Shown here: piece by piece, positions 11,995 to 22,801 of the stretch | How the letters are laid out: the number at the start of each line of letters is the position of its first letter | Numbering within the stretch: position 1 is the stretch's first letter | Translations under genes and position numbers: made by a program | Source: Penicillus capitatus | Lineage: Eukaryota; Chlorophyta | Assembly: GCA_965649825.1 (NCBI GenBank) | Contig: OZ287701.1 | Span: 868,001-932,000 of the forward strand | Direction of reading: 5' to 3' | Length of the DNA stretch: 64,000 nt | Notes under the pieces: model-generated | Databases searched by the model: none | Told to the model about the DNA's origin: nothing | Seen by the model: only the letters and a program-made list of their open reading frames with translations

Positions 11995-13284
11995 CTAAGT
12001 GCTATTGTATACCATGACCATGCGCTCGGCCGGGAGTCTCGTGCCCCGCACCTGCTCCGCGATCCCATTCAGCTTAGCCATGTCGTCCTCTGTCAACTTG
12101 ACATAGTAGGCCGCCACGTTCTCTTCGAAACGATCGACGTGCTTCGTTCCGGGTATTGGGAAGACGTCTTCCCCTTGAGCATGCACCCAGGCGAGAGCCA
12201 CTTGTCCAGGAGTGCATCCCTTCTCTGCGGCGATGTCCTCAACGATCTTCACCAATTTTACGTTGTGATCGAAATGATCACTCAGACGTGGGTGCTTTTC
12301 GCGCCAGTCTCCTTTCGGGATGTCTTCCTTGCTCTTGCTCGCACCAGTCAGAAATCCGCGGCCCAGCGGACTGTAAGTGACGATACCTGCAAAAGATAGC
12401 GCAAAAAACCTTTGCGCTGCTCCAAGATACCCTCTTACCTATTCCCAGCTCGCGGCATGTTGGAACGAGATCCTCTTCGACGTCTCTGGTGATGAGGGAC
12501 CATTCCATCTCGTAAGCAGTGACAGGACAAACGGCATGGGCTTTCCGAAGTGTGGAGATGGACACCTCGGACATGCCCACGTACTTAATCTTCCCTTGGT
12601 CGATCAGCTCCTGTCGGCAGGCTTCATCTCGAATCCACGAAACGACCAATCCTACCTTGAAAGCGCCCATCGTCACCTCGATCGGCGTCTTCTTGTCGTG
12701 GCGATGGAGATAGTAGAGATCGATGCAGTCCACTCCCAGGCGCTCCAAGGAGCCTGCAAGAAAGTGGTCATAGCATCAAAAGACGAAAAACGATGCCAAC
12801 ACTGGCAGCTCTTCTTTATGAATTCGGGTGACGAATTCAGAGCGACTCCCTGTGGCACATGGACAGTGCCGCACCTCGTTGCGATCTTGAACCTCCCTTT
12901 CCTATTGATGGTCCCCTTCTCTGCAACAAGATATCGCTTCGTCGCTCCCTGCCCCAAAGCAAGGGTCTCACGAATCAGTTGTTCGTTTGTGTAGGGGCCG
13001 TAACTGTCTGACGTATCGAGCATGAAATCTTGAAACTGCGCTGCCCTGTCGAACACGCGCAGTGCCTCGGCTTGCGCAGCGTTTGTCTCATAGCCTTTGT
13101 AATATGCACTCATTCCGACGCATCCGAGTCCTTGCACTGCGCATTCGAAACCTTGGTTGCCGCATCTTCTGACTGGCAGTGTCTTGGCTGCAGTCCTTTG
13201 TGCAGAACACAAAATGCACAGGATCCTTTTCCTGGATTTCGGATGGTAATAGTATCTGCGCCCCGACGATGCAACGGAATACAT
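11995..13284 (-). CDS. Aldo/keto reductase AKR-B, possibly decaying
   Basis: A paralog of AKR-A. It has [28 protein letters not shown] and VFPIPGTKH, so the catalytic residues survive. Two features look damaged. The usual initiator before LPVRRCG is ACA (Thr), so translation would have to begin at 13284 and add 37 extra residues. At intron 2 the exon end seen in the paralogs (CAA G|GT) has become CA|GT, two bases shorter, which puts the next exon out of frame. A rescue would be a donor further in (C|GTTTTTCG), leaving a 38-nt intron and inserting CWHR. Introns 1, 3 and 4 are conserved in position; introns 1 and 3 are multiples of three, so their sequence also reads open. It is either a functional variant or an early pseudogene. 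Confidence 0.75.
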
Positions 13285-14330
13285 CGCTTCTTCGTCGATC
13301 AGTGTCCGGATAGTTTTTTTGGCGTTACAGTCGCTGATTCAGGAGATTATGCCATCTGCCGCTTAACACGACGGACGGACTGATCAGTCCCGTACCATTA
13401 ATGCAATGACGTCTCGATTAGTGCTGTCTACAATTGGTGGAACGCCAAAAAAACTCCTGAACGTGTTTTGTCGCCGTGATCTCTTATGTTTGCACGTCAC
13501 ATCAGAGCTTAGCAGCAGCTGTCTCGCGGCGTCGGCTTCTCTGCGTTAGTTCTTCGTCGTCGAAGCGATCCAAGTAGAGTCCTTTTTCGAACGATGTCTC
13601 TGTCATTCTAAAGCCACAACTTCGTCAGCGCTGGGTGCGTTTCGATAACACCATCGAACGATTCATTAAATCTGGTGTTTTGCATCACGCGGTCGAACCG
13701 GAATTCCGGATCATTCAGAAACATCGACCCGATGCAAATCGACTTCGATGCTACGAACTTGGTGGCTGAGATTTCGCGCATAAGTTTTTGAGTATCACGC
13801 AACAGAGAACGATCGTTCTGTGACACGAAGCACGACTCGCTATTTAGTAGAGGACCCGCCGAGCTGACGCTCCGATAGAGAATTCCAATGCGCAGAACGA
13901 TTCTTACGGCGGCGTCGCTCTTCGTCCATTTTATCGGGACCGTTCGTTCGTGAGCATCCTCATGGTTCGAAAGAAAGCGGCTAGTGTACTGCGCTCTCCG
14001 AATAAAACTCCAGATTTGTCAACAACATCATCGCGTCGCTTTTTACAGAATTCAAACCAAACTTGGGGCGAAAAGCACGTTAACACCGTTTGCTGAGCAG
14101 GACCTACTGTCTCTCAGTCGATCTCGAGAATCTGACGGACAAGATGCACATGCAATCGACTTTTGACAGGTTTATAGACTTCCAGAGAGAAGTTCTCGCT
14201 GAAGGGCCGTCTGTACAAGATACAGGACCGAGTGTGCAGTCCTGGGTGGACGGATGAATAATGAAACCAACGAAGTCAGGAAAGAATAGCCTGTCACATC
14301 ACGACGCAGACACGCAAAGTCGAACGGAAT
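13285..14330. other. Intergenic between head-to-head AKR-B and AKR-C
   Basis: AKR-B and AKR-C are divergent across this 1-kb interval, which should contain both promoters. A 72-codon frame at 13608-13826 (minus) has no recognisable domain and is not convincing alone. No TATA box could be fixed with confidence. Confidence 0.4.
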
Positions 14331-15546
14331 ATGTTGCCTGTACGAAAATGCGGCCGCCAAGGATTCGAATGCGCGGCACAAGGGCTCGGTTGTATGAGCA
14401 TGAGTGCCTTTTACAAAGGTTTCGAAGGCGAGGAAGCGCAAGCCGAGTCCATGCGTGTCATTGACAAAGCGTTGGGGATCCAGGGTATGATGCTGGACAC
14501 TTCAGACCTCTATGGTCCGCACACGAATGAACAGCTCATCGGTATGACGCAGGCCGGTCTGTATAAACGTTCAGTTCGATAACAGGCAAGGCGATCACCG
14601 GCAAGAAAGATACATTTAAGATCGCAACAAAGGGAGGTGTCCTAATAACGCCAGAAGGAAGATTCTTCGATTCCTCTCCCGAGTATATCAAAAAAGCGTG
14701 TCAAGGTCTCTCACTGTTTTTGTTTCTGAATCACACTCGAGTTCGTGTAGCATCATTGGATCGACTGGGGGTGGATTGCGTCGATCTGTACTACCTGCAT
14801 CGATACGACAGGAGAACTCCGATTGAAGACACCATGAGGGCTTTCAAGGTGAGACACTGTTCTTGGATGCAGAGCAAACAACTGCATTGACTCTGACGCA
14901 GGAGCTCGTCGAAGAGGGGAAGATTAAGTACGTCGGCGTGTCGGAGATCGACGCCTCCACACTTCGCAGAGCACATGCCGTCTGTCCAATCACCGCGTAC
15001 CAGATGGAGTGGTCTGTCTTTACGCGTGATGTCGAAGAAGAACTCGTCCCAACATGCCGCGAGCTAGAGATCGGTGAGCGTCTGTTAGTACTCAGTACTC
15101 TAGAAGAGAACTTTCAATGACTTACTCTGCTAACAGGAATCGTGGCTTACAGTCCACTGGGTCGCGGTTTTCTGACCGGATCCATTAGAAGCATTGACGA
15201 TATACCAGAAGGCGATTTTCGACGGAATGTTCCTCGCTTCAGCGAAGACCATCTTTCCGAAAACTTGCAGCTCGTGGAGATCATCGAATCGATCGCAGTT
15301 GAGAGAGATTGCACTCCAGCTCAAGTGGCTCTGTCCTGGATCCACGCTCAGGGAGAAGACGTCTTTCCGATTCCCGGAACGAAGCACGTTCGTCGATTCG
15401 AAGAGAACATCGGCGCCTTACATGTCAAACTGACCGACGACGACATGCGCAAACTAGGGGAGATCGCTGAGAGAACGAAAGGAAAACGCTGCCCGCAGGC
15501 GTACATGAAAGGGACATATGAGACTGCAAACAAAATGGGAGGCTGA
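14331..15546 (+). CDS. Aldo/keto reductase AKR-C (AKR13/YakC-like)
   Basis: The cleanest family member. Five exons (introns 14542-14585, 14706-14750, 14849-14901, 15074-15136) join to 336 residues with every phase matching AKR-A. It starts [12 protein letters not shown]. The tetrad is [15 protein letters not shown] and YYLHRYD; note Gly instead of Cys after the catalytic Lys. It ends YETANKMGG. The last exons, intron 4 and the sequence after the stop closely match AKR-E on the opposite strand at 59.5-60.8 kb, so the two are products of a recent inverted duplication. Pseudogene X' follows at once, as gene X follows AKR-E. Confidence 0.93.
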
Positions 15547-16165
15547 GGACATCTGGTGCCACCAGTTGTTTTCTTTCGTGTGTTGCAAAAAGAGATGCTG
15601 CTTCAGAGCTGACGAACTTCCAGATCTGATCTTTTGAAAAAAACCTAAAGCCGACGACGCGAAGATTCCGTCTTTCAAACGAAAGAGAGATTTGAGTTTG
15701 CTGGACAAGCTTTAAGAATGTAAGTAATAATTCCTCGGTATACACGATTCGATTTAAGAAGCGAAAACCGCACCGATCCCGGATATGTCATTCTATCACC
15801 GCTCTCCTACGCCCAAGGGTGTCTCTGTCGATGTCATGTGATTCCTAGAGTGACAAGGAGAAGCACAATGATGTTCTCAACAGAAGCACTTCGGCAAGAT
15901 AGAACTAACCTAATTTCCTGATCATGTACGCTTTCAATGGACAAGAAACGAAATCAGAGTTGCAGATGAGCCTGCCATCATAGAGAACATTGAGACTGAC
16001 ACGTCCTTTGGTGTTGACAAGTACTTGTTCTCAGAAACTACACTGGAGACGCATCTTCCTCTTCCCTCTGTGTGCGACTCAGGTCTCGTACGGCAGGGAT
16101 TTCGCCGACGTCATCTGCCGTTATCGGACGGCAACGGTCGACTGCTCACGGCGAGGAGACTGACC
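15547..16165 (+). pseudogene. Pseudogene X', decayed copy of gene X
   Basis: This stretch aligns along its length with the intact gene X found after AKR-E (58830-59554, minus). Recognisable pieces are RFEFAGQALRM (X: VFEFAGQALSAFVM), FNGQETKSELQ (X: FNGQETASELQ) and DVICRYRTATVDCS (X: DVLCRYRTATVECS). The copy has several in-frame stops, a missing stretch after FNGQETKSELQ and at least one small indel, so it cannot encode the protein. Its end abuts the start codon of the PIG-X gene at 16168, so it may now supply that gene's 5' leader or promoter. Confidence 0.7.
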
Positions 16166-16167
16166 TC

Positions 16168-17004
16168 ATGAAGGCTATCCTGTTCGTCGTAGTATCCCTC
16201 TTCTTTCTAAGTGCAAGTGGAGCGGATGAAGGAATCTTCGGAACGAGTCCCTTCCACTCTTTCGTTGACGACATCCGCGAACTGCGAAGTGGTTTCCCCG
16301 AACTGGTCGCCCTGCAGGAAGTCGTCGCACGCGGAGTGGACTACATCTCAACGACCACAGAGACCGCCGTGTTGCCAAGCCTGCAGACACGCGTCCTCGG
16401 ACGGGGTTTCCACCGCACTCTGCACTTCGAGATCGAGGACGTCTTGCACACGGGTCCCGTCGATGTTCTGATCTTCCAGCGTCTCGGAGCCGGCGTCTTC
16501 GCCGATCCTTACGAGCTAGAGGGCTTCCAAGAAGGACGCAAACGTTCTGTTGAGATACGGATCGTTGGACCTGTGGACTTGGAATCTCCAGCCTCCAGTT
16601 CTTTTCCCACACTCCTTTTTCTGAAGGCAAGGATAGCTCCGGCGAAGACCGGCCGCATTCTCACCGTACCGCTCTACGCAAAGTACCCGGAGGCGATCTC
16701 CAGAGAGGAGAGCAAAGCGTGTGATGGGAGCAGAGTCGACTGGATGTTGTGGTCGAGCTGCCACGTCTGTGTGGAGCTGGATCACCCCATCGCGGTTCTG
16801 GATCTCATGGATGAATCGAAAATGGGGATCGTCCTGGTATCGGAGTCAAGACAGAGGCTAACGATTCCTGCGGGAAACGCAGACCATACAGTGGCTGTCG
16901 TGCTTGTCAGCTTTCTCGTTCTTATGGCCTCATCCGCCGCAGTTCTGTGGATGCTCTTCACTGCACCTTGTGGACAATCGGTTTTGGATCAGAAGATCGA
17001 ATAA
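16168..17004 (+). CDS. PIGX: PIG-X-like subunit of GPI mannosyltransferase I
   Basis: PIG-X (yeast Pbn1 family) is an ER type I membrane protein that stabilises PIG-M, the enzyme adding the first mannose to GPI anchors. The 278-residue product has a signal peptide (MKAILFVVVSLFFLSASG), a lumenal domain and one transmembrane helix near the C-terminus (VAVVLVSFLVLMASSAAVLW). Family hallmarks in order are GRGFHRTL, GAGVFADPYEL, DLESP, VPLYAKYP and IPAG. I chose the Met at 16168 rather than an upstream in-frame codon because it opens the signal peptide and because upstream sequence belongs to pseudogene X'. It appears intronless, unusual for this window. Identification rests on motif order, which I consider good. 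Confidence 0.85.
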   Translation: MKAILFVVVSLFFLSASGADEGIFGTSPFHSFVDDIRELRSGFPELVALQEVVARGVDYISTTTETAVLPSLQTRVLGRGFHRTLHFEIEDVLHTGPVDVLIFQRLGAGVFADPYELEGFQEGRKRSVEIRIVGPVDLESPASSSFPTLLFLKARIAPAKTGRILTVPLYAKYPEAISREESKACDGSRVDWMLWSSCHVCVELDHPIAVLDLMDESKMGIVLVSESRQRLTIPAGNADHTVAVVLVSFLVLMASSAAVLWMLFTAPCGQSVLDQKIE

Positions 17005-17777
17005 GCGCAGCTGACTCGCATGGAGTTTGAATACCTGCCTGTCGGAGTCGGTGTGATGCTGGTCTGTTGTGGTGCACTCTTCGATACTCGAGCGCTTGAT
17101 CGGCGCTCTCTGTATCAATTCGAAGTGTCGGAGAGGTCCCTTGTGGTTAATTGCATGAAGCGTGTGGTGACTAACAAAAGGCATTATCTAGTAAACCTTC
17201 AAGACGTTGTCGCGTCAAAGAGAGAGAAAAGGTTTGGCTTCATGTCTACTATTCCGACGGTTACAAATTGAATAACGTTTTCCTGCAATCTGGCATCCTT
17301 TTCTGAAGACATGCGTTGAGGAACAATGCATTGTAATCGACATCCTCTTATACAACAACTTCTCATGATTTTCTGAGAACTGCGCAGCTAACATAGAAGT
17401 CAGCAGAAAACTCGGCAATTCCAGGCAACAGATCTGACGAGACATCGGAATTCATGCACAATCAGCTCGCAATTTTTGGCTGCGTATTATTAGCCGACAC
17501 AGTTACAGTACGTCTCAAAGATTGCGACCGTCATATCACCAAGTGCACAGAGCGTTCAATTGCTTCTTAAGTGGTCGTTTGTTGCGAATCCCTCCGAAAC
17601 ACACCGTCCGTCAGCGCACTGCGGCGCAACCGACTGCATCCGCACCATCTGTTGCACGCGTTAAGGTCACAGCCACAGAAAGTATGTACGTTCGGCTGAC
17701 GCTCAATGTATCACGTCCAAAATGTCACGATCGACTAACCGACGCCACGCAGTTTTTCCTTCGCGTTCGTCGTCGAC
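17005..17777. other. Intergenic, possible 5' exon of the next gene
   Basis: No independent gene. A plus-strand frame from 17522 could be a 5' exon of the methyltransferase-like gene: a GT donor near 17682 (GAAA|GTATGTAC) and an AG acceptor near 17752 are present. The join was not needed to obtain a complete protein, so I left it out. Confidence 0.3.
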
Positions 17778-18647
17778 ATGCTTAACATCAGCAGAGCATC
17801 CTGCCGGGCGGGAAACAATGTAGCAGGAAGAGTGCACAACACACACAGGAAGCACGTTGCCAGGCATACCATGCGTACTGGACTGAGCATCGGATTCGAA
17901 AGACAGGCTTTCTCGGGAGGTCTCTCGCGGTCGACCAAGCATCTTTCACGAAAGCTCTTTCTCGATGAAGCCAAACTCCGTCGCAAAGCGGAGCTCGATT
18001 ACATCGACTACCGACATCTGAATGGCGCCGTCATCGAAGAGGCATCAGATGAAGATCCACCCCTCACCGAAGAAGCGATCTCCGACAACGGCTACGTCGA
18101 ACTGGATGCAGACATGGAGGAACTGGACAGCACTCCACCGAAGCAAGGCATCTGGCAGAAGTTCCGCGGCATTCGGGCGCTCTTCGCATACCTCTCCGAT
18201 CGTCAAGAACTGGGCAAGAGAGGCGAAGGACTGTTCCTCGTGAGTGCCATCATCACCATCCTCGCCCTCTTTCCTCCCTTCGCCGTGCGAGGATGCTTCA
18301 AGGCGATTGGATACATCGCCCTTATCTACGGCGCCGTCAGTGCCGTGGCCGGAGTGACGACACTGGGTGAATCGTTCTCTCCCTTGCCCGTTCCTAGGAA
18401 AGATGCCTCCTTCGTCTCGACGGGAATCTTCCGCTTTGTCCGACATCCCTTCTACGCCGGACTCCTTTTCGTTGCCTTGGGTTTCTCGATCGTCTCGGGA
18501 AATGAGTTCCGCCTGCTCGTGACGGCATTGCTGTACTGGATGATCGATCAGACGATCAAGGGAGAAGAGAAAGACCTGGAAGAAACCTATCCCGAATACA
18601 CCGCCTATAAATCCCAGACGGCAAAACTGATTCCTTTTCTCTACTGA
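17778..18647 (+). CDS. ICMT/PEMT-type membrane methyltransferase-like protein 1
   Basis: 289 residues. The C-terminal half is a four-helix membrane domain ending in the hallmark of the isoprenylcysteine/phospholipid methyltransferase fold: GIFRFVRHPFYAGLL, then EEKDLEETYPEYTAYKSQTA and LIPFLY. In the family the RHPxY and EE..L..EY..Y motifs bind S-adenosylmethionine next to the membrane. The N-terminal ~75 residues are rich in Arg, Ser and His with few acids and could be an organelle transit peptide. An acidic linker follows (ELDADMEELD). A paralog with the same domain order lies at 28319-29069. The substrate (prenylcysteine, lipid or other) cannot be read from sequence. Confidence 0.8.
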   Translation: MLNISRASCRAGNNVAGRVHNTHRKHVARHTMRTGLSIGFERQAFSGGLSRSTKHLSRKLFLDEAKLRRKAELDYIDYRHLNGAVIEEASDEDPPLTEEAISDNGYVELDADMEELDSTPPKQGIWQKFRGIRALFAYLSDRQELGKRGEGLFLVSAIITILALFPPFAVRGCFKAIGYIALIYGAVSAVAGVTTLGESFSPLPVPRKDASFVSTGIFRFVRHPFYAGLLFVALGFSIVSGNEFRLLVTALLYWMIDQTIKGEEKDLEETYPEYTAYKSQTAKLIPFLY

Positions 18648-18887
18648 CCCACTGTGGTTCACGATGCTGATACGGCCAGATGTCTGAACGACGTGGCTGA
18701 TCTTCCTATGTAAATCCAATGCATGATGCAGCACATTAATCGCGAACGGCACCGGCATTTCTTCAAACAGCATTTAGTTTGCACTTTTTCCTGAGCACTC
18801 TGTATTGGACGTATTCTTCAAATATCACCCACCTGTCCAATAACCATCGTCTCCTCCTTCTTTTATTTAGTAAAACGCCTCCTCTCC

Positions 18888-20492
18888 ATGGCGTCTGTTA
18901 TCGAGCATTTCGAAATCGAAACGGACGCATCTGTATACTTTCCTGGTTCTCTCGTCAACGGACGCGTCTGTCTTCGAACGAATAAGAGCGTCCTGTGCAA
19001 AGGCATTTCGCTCGAAGCTATCGGCGAAGCGCAATGTGTCATGGACGCACAACCGCCTCTAAGCCGGACCTATTACTACCGCCAGGCAACATTGTATGGC
19101 GGTGTGTATCGCACGGAGATCGCAAGATGGAAACACGGCGAGCTGCGATTCGCGAGCAAGGCAGTTCCGGACGGAGGCATCCTTCATGTACCCATTTCCA
19201 AGTACGAAAAGAAGCTGGTGCTGCACCTCGTTGGACGTTCTGGGGATGAAGAAGTCGTCCTCGGTGCAGCACGGCTCTATCCCTTATCTCTCATTGACAA
19301 CTGCCGCTCAAAAGACCGTGTTGACATGCCGTTAACACTGGATGGCGCTATTGTGACCGCAGTCGCTCAGTTCAAGGCATCGTGGCAGTTGTCCGACAAA
19401 GGTGACTGTCTGCTTCTGCCCTTACACGGATACTCCGAGCAGTCGCGGGTCGTGACATTCGACATCTCCAGCGTCCTTCTGAAGAAACTACCAGAGCTGG
19501 ATGCAGCCATCGATGCATTCTATTGTCAGATATCGGTGGAGTCGGACGCCGTTCATGCCGACGGTCAGCAGATGAAGATCCCCAAGCTCGATGTGGAGTT
19601 TCCGTTTTCCCTGAAGCTGCCTGAAGAGCTCCCGACAAGTCTCGACACCGAAGATGGACATTCCATCCGTTACGCATTAACGTGCTCCCTAAACGACGCA
19701 CTCTCGACATCCTACTCCGTCGTCTGCCACTTTGCTGTCATACAGCCCATTCCGAGTTCGATCCCTGTCCTTGCTACGGCTCGAAAAGTTCAGTCGACGA
19801 GAAAATGGTGGTGGAGTTGCATGCGGGACAGTCCCATTAACATGGTCACACACTTGGATCGTTCTGGCTACTCCCCAGGAGAGCCCGTTCGTCTCCGTGT
19901 CAAGGGAGAGAATTCTCTCAGAGTTCCGTTAGATATTCGAGTGGATCTCATTCGAGTGCATCGCTGCTGCAATGCCTTCGATCAGGAATTCACATTTTGT
20001 ACCGAATTCAATATGTTGTCGGACGTGAGAGTGAAAGAGAAAGAACCGTTTTTATTTGATTGGGCCCTTCCGTTTCCAGTCGTGGCCCCGACCTACGAAG
20101 AAATCGAGGGCGAGCCGGAGCCATTGACATGGCATTATGAACTGGCTGTGACGGTCGAAGCCCGTAACACCGTCATTCTTGTACATCAAGCAACCGTCGT
20201 GGCAGCTGCCTTACCAACCGAAGTCTTTTCCGAGTCCAAAGGAGACCGCATTCATCACTCAAGGATCGAAATCACATCCATGCTCTCAAAACAGACCCGC
20301 GTGCTTCTTGGCGATTGGCAAGACATTGTTGCGGAAGACTTCGATGGATCTTTGAATCTTAAGCCGGATGCGCACAAGGAGGCCATCCGTGCAACCAATA
20401 AAGTCATTAGGCGAGGAAAGACCGAAGCGTCATCCTTCATTCCCCTTTACTCATCAGCAAGGGCCGTCGAATCAACGGCTTTAGAACAATGA
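18888..20492 (+). CDS. Arrestin-domain protein with a large inserted module
   Basis: 534 residues, no intron. The start has the arrestin N-fold (VYFPGSLVNGRVCLRT, KGISLEAIGEA) and the second strand set reappears at VEFPFSLKLPEELPTS and HSIRYALTCSL. The arrestin C-fold begins around YSPGEPVRLRVKGEN and ends near VTVEARNTV. Between the two halves of the N-domain (residues ~70-220) lie ~150 residues absent from ordinary arrestins. This insert reads as a beta-rich, possibly C2-like domain (KKLVLHLVGRSGDEEVVLGA). Arrestin-fold proteins act as adaptors in receptor endocytosis, ubiquitination and vesicle sorting; a membrane-binding insert would fit that. The C-terminal tail is basic and low in structure. 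Confidence 0.8.
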   Translation: MASVIEHFEIETDASVYFPGSLVNGRVCLRTNKSVLCKGISLEAIGEAQCVMDAQPPLSRTYYYRQATLYGGVYRTEIARWKHGELRFASKAVPDGGILHVPISKYEKKLVLHLVGRSGDEEVVLGAARLYPLSLIDNCRSKDRVDMPLTLDGAIVTAVAQFKASWQLSDKGDCLLLPLHGYSEQSRVVTFDISSVLLKKLPELDAAIDAFYCQISVESDAVHADGQQMKIPKLDVEFPFSLKLPEELPTSLDTEDGHSIRYALTCSLNDALSTSYSVVCHFAVIQPIPSSIPVLATARKVQSTRKWWWSCMRDSPINMVTHLDRSGYSPGEPVRLRVKGENSLRVPLDIRVDLIRVHRCCNAFDQEFTFCTEFNMLSDVRVKEKEPFLFDWALPFPVVAPTYEEIEGEPEPLTWHYELAVTVEARNTVILVHQATVVAAALPTEVFSESKGDRIHHSRIEITSMLSKQTRVLLGDWQDIVAEDFDGSLNLKPDAHKEAIRATNKVIRRGKTEASSFIPLYSSARAVESTALEQ

Positions 20493-20750
20493 TGATTCGT
20501 GAATCCAGTATGGAGGTGTTCGATCATGCGCAGAACTCTTCAAACGTATGTTGTTGTTGTTTGTTGTTCGATTTCAACCTGTTCTAGAAACGTTTGGACA
20601 TCAAGAAGCGTAATCAAGGCACATGTATCACGATTGCGCACGACGGTTGCACGACTTCTTTTTCGACGTTCTTCCCTGGCTGTGCTTTATTGGCCTGACC
20701 TGTGTCTCACAGAAACGAAGCGGAGGTTGCGTGAAGCCGGTCGGACGCCG

Positions 20751-22305
20751 ATGACGACGGACGCATTCCTAAAGAGAACCTCTTTACTCCTGTTGCTCAG
20801 TTTAACACTTTTTGCATTCACGGCGAAAGCCCAACTCGACGAAGGTCGTATTCACTCCGCCCGCTATACCGACGACGATACCGCCGCCAGACGCGCGACA
20901 TCTCGCGCAGCTGTCGTTGGCTGGGCTGCGTGCGATGATGCAATGTATTGGTTGTAGAAGAGGACGATGAAGACGACTCGTGGTCTCTCGTCCTTGCTCT
21001 GGTGGTTGTGATCGTCTTTCTGGCTCTCCTGTCCATCTGCTTGATCGTCGTTATCTGCGAAATACGAACATCCAAGGTACGCTCTTTATCTCTATGGCCT
21101 TCCATCGATGTACGACGGACGACGCTGTTCAGCCCGATCCTGCACCGGAACCCAAAACGTCTGAAGTGCAGCGGATTCACATTGGCATCCAGACAGACCC
21201 GGTGGCGTATGCTTTTCGTGCTGTGCTGTGTGACGGCTGTATGGTCTGCAGGAAGAACCACCGATTGCCATTGTTGCCAGAATTCCATCTTCTACCGAAT
21301 CGGAAGAAATTGTACACTCTCCAGCGCCCTTCTCCAAGATTCTCGACGGTAAGATGCCGATGCCGCAAGAGATCGGCCATCGTGCTGCTCTCCTGTTCGG
21401 TAGGTTTGTATCATCTGTCCCCGAACGCGATATACGGGCGGAATGCAACGTTAATAAAAGGAACGGCTGTGGTTGCTCCGCGTGAGGTCTTGCTAAAAGT
21501 CTTCGATCATTCGAATCTCTGTATGCACGAGTACGACTTCTATACCTCCATTCTGAACCAAGAGGGCCCATCGTTGATGTACAATCAAGCCAGGACATTC
21601 ATTCCCGAACTCATCGATGCTGGACAGCTGACGATGGGCGATCGAACCCATCCGACGCTCGTGCTCGAACAGGGAAAGTTTACCGTCAGAGATTTTATTT
21701 TGCCCAAGAAGGGTGCACAGCAGTATGTCGTGTTGTCCGAAAAATCGAGCTTCTTCCAAATATGCAGTTCTGTGCGATTCGTGCACAGCAAAGGCTACGT
21801 GCACGGTGACTTGCATCCAGGGAGCATCATGTTCTTTGGCAGTCGCTGGAAACTCGTCGATTTTTCTTCTTGGGGAAGCGAAGAGACGCCGATGGCATGT
21901 CGCTCGACCCCACACTATACAGCGCCCGAAATAATGCAGGCCATTGCTAAAGGAAACGCATCCATGCCAATGGCTCAGAAAGCCGATGTCTGGTCTCTTG
22001 GACTCATCGGATGGGAGATTCTTACCAAGCAACCCCTTCTGCCGACATCCGAGTGCGTCCCCTCTCAACGACGGTGATGCCACGTGGCGCGCGATCGGCT
22101 TGTCTGGTGTAGATATACGGAAGAGGACATCGTGGAGATGAGCTTCGGTAATGAACCCTATCCGTGGGAAGGCAAGGCTGCACAGTTCTGGAAACCCATC
22201 AGGAGCCCAGCTGCCGCCAAGATCGTTCAAAACTGCCTTCATCGAGATCCCGAACAGAGATGGAATGTTGAAAAAGTTATCCAACATATGAAATTCTGGT
22301 CCTAG
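20751..22305 (+). CDS. Receptor-like protein kinase with DFS in place of DFG
   Basis: Six exons (introns 20845-20957, 21077-21132, 21202-21251, 21400-21460, 22053-22112) join to 404 codons in one frame. The N-terminus is a signal peptide (LLLLLSLTLFAFTAKAQ), followed by a very short acidic ectodomain (EEDDEDD), a transmembrane helix (VLALVVVIVFLALLSICLIV) and a cytoplasmic kinase domain. Kinase landmarks: Lys in EVLLKVF, Glu in MHEYDFY, HGDLHPGSI for the catalytic loop, VDFSSW where DFG is expected, TAPEI and KADVWSLG. The final helix ends HRDPEQRW. The glycine-rich loop is poorly conserved. Catalytic Lys and Asp are kept, so weak activity or ATP binding is possible. The first intron is longer than the others and its donor (GTCGTA) is weak, so exon 1 is the least certain part. 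Confidence 0.78.
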
Positions 22306-22801
22306 AGGCAAGTACATATGTCGTTGTTGTCTTCTTTGATTCGATTGATCTTTTGCATCGACACCTTGTCAACCAGTGACCTTCTTCCCACCGTATTGTC
22401 ATTCTTGTGTCCCTTGTCCTTCAAAAACAAAGCCACAAGATCGCCATCGACGCTGACGCCTTTCGCCGGAGGAACAGAAAAATGGCGGCTGCGTCACGTC
22501 ACTGCCTTTTTGATATTACACTCAACGTCAACAAAGTCAAGAATAATAGCTCTTCTCTCCTGTGTGTACCTTCTTAGATGAAATGCTTAACCATTTGGTG
22601 CTTTCTTTCGAAGATTCAATGAGCTTTTATGGGTGTGCACAAAATAGACGCCATGTGCGATGCTAGATGCATGTCTGAGGGACCGCGAAACAGTTACAAA
22701 GAGGCAAAGTGTTCTCACTCGCGCGATCTCGCTGAGAATCTTCGCTCAAAAAAATAAACAAACAAGAAGAATCCATCCGCCAGACGTATGCGCTTAGAGG
22801 T

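Noticed and set aside
8888-15546. Bacterial contamination because AKR13 proteins look bacterial
   Set aside because: Every copy has four short spliceosomal-type introns at conserved positions and lies among clearly eukaryotic genes.
18045-18773. 242-codon minus-strand frame
   Set aside because: Antisense to the methyltransferase-like gene; charged and low-complexity, without motif.
21493-22317. 274-codon minus-strand frame
   Set aside because: Antisense to the kinase domain; no recognisable domain of its own.
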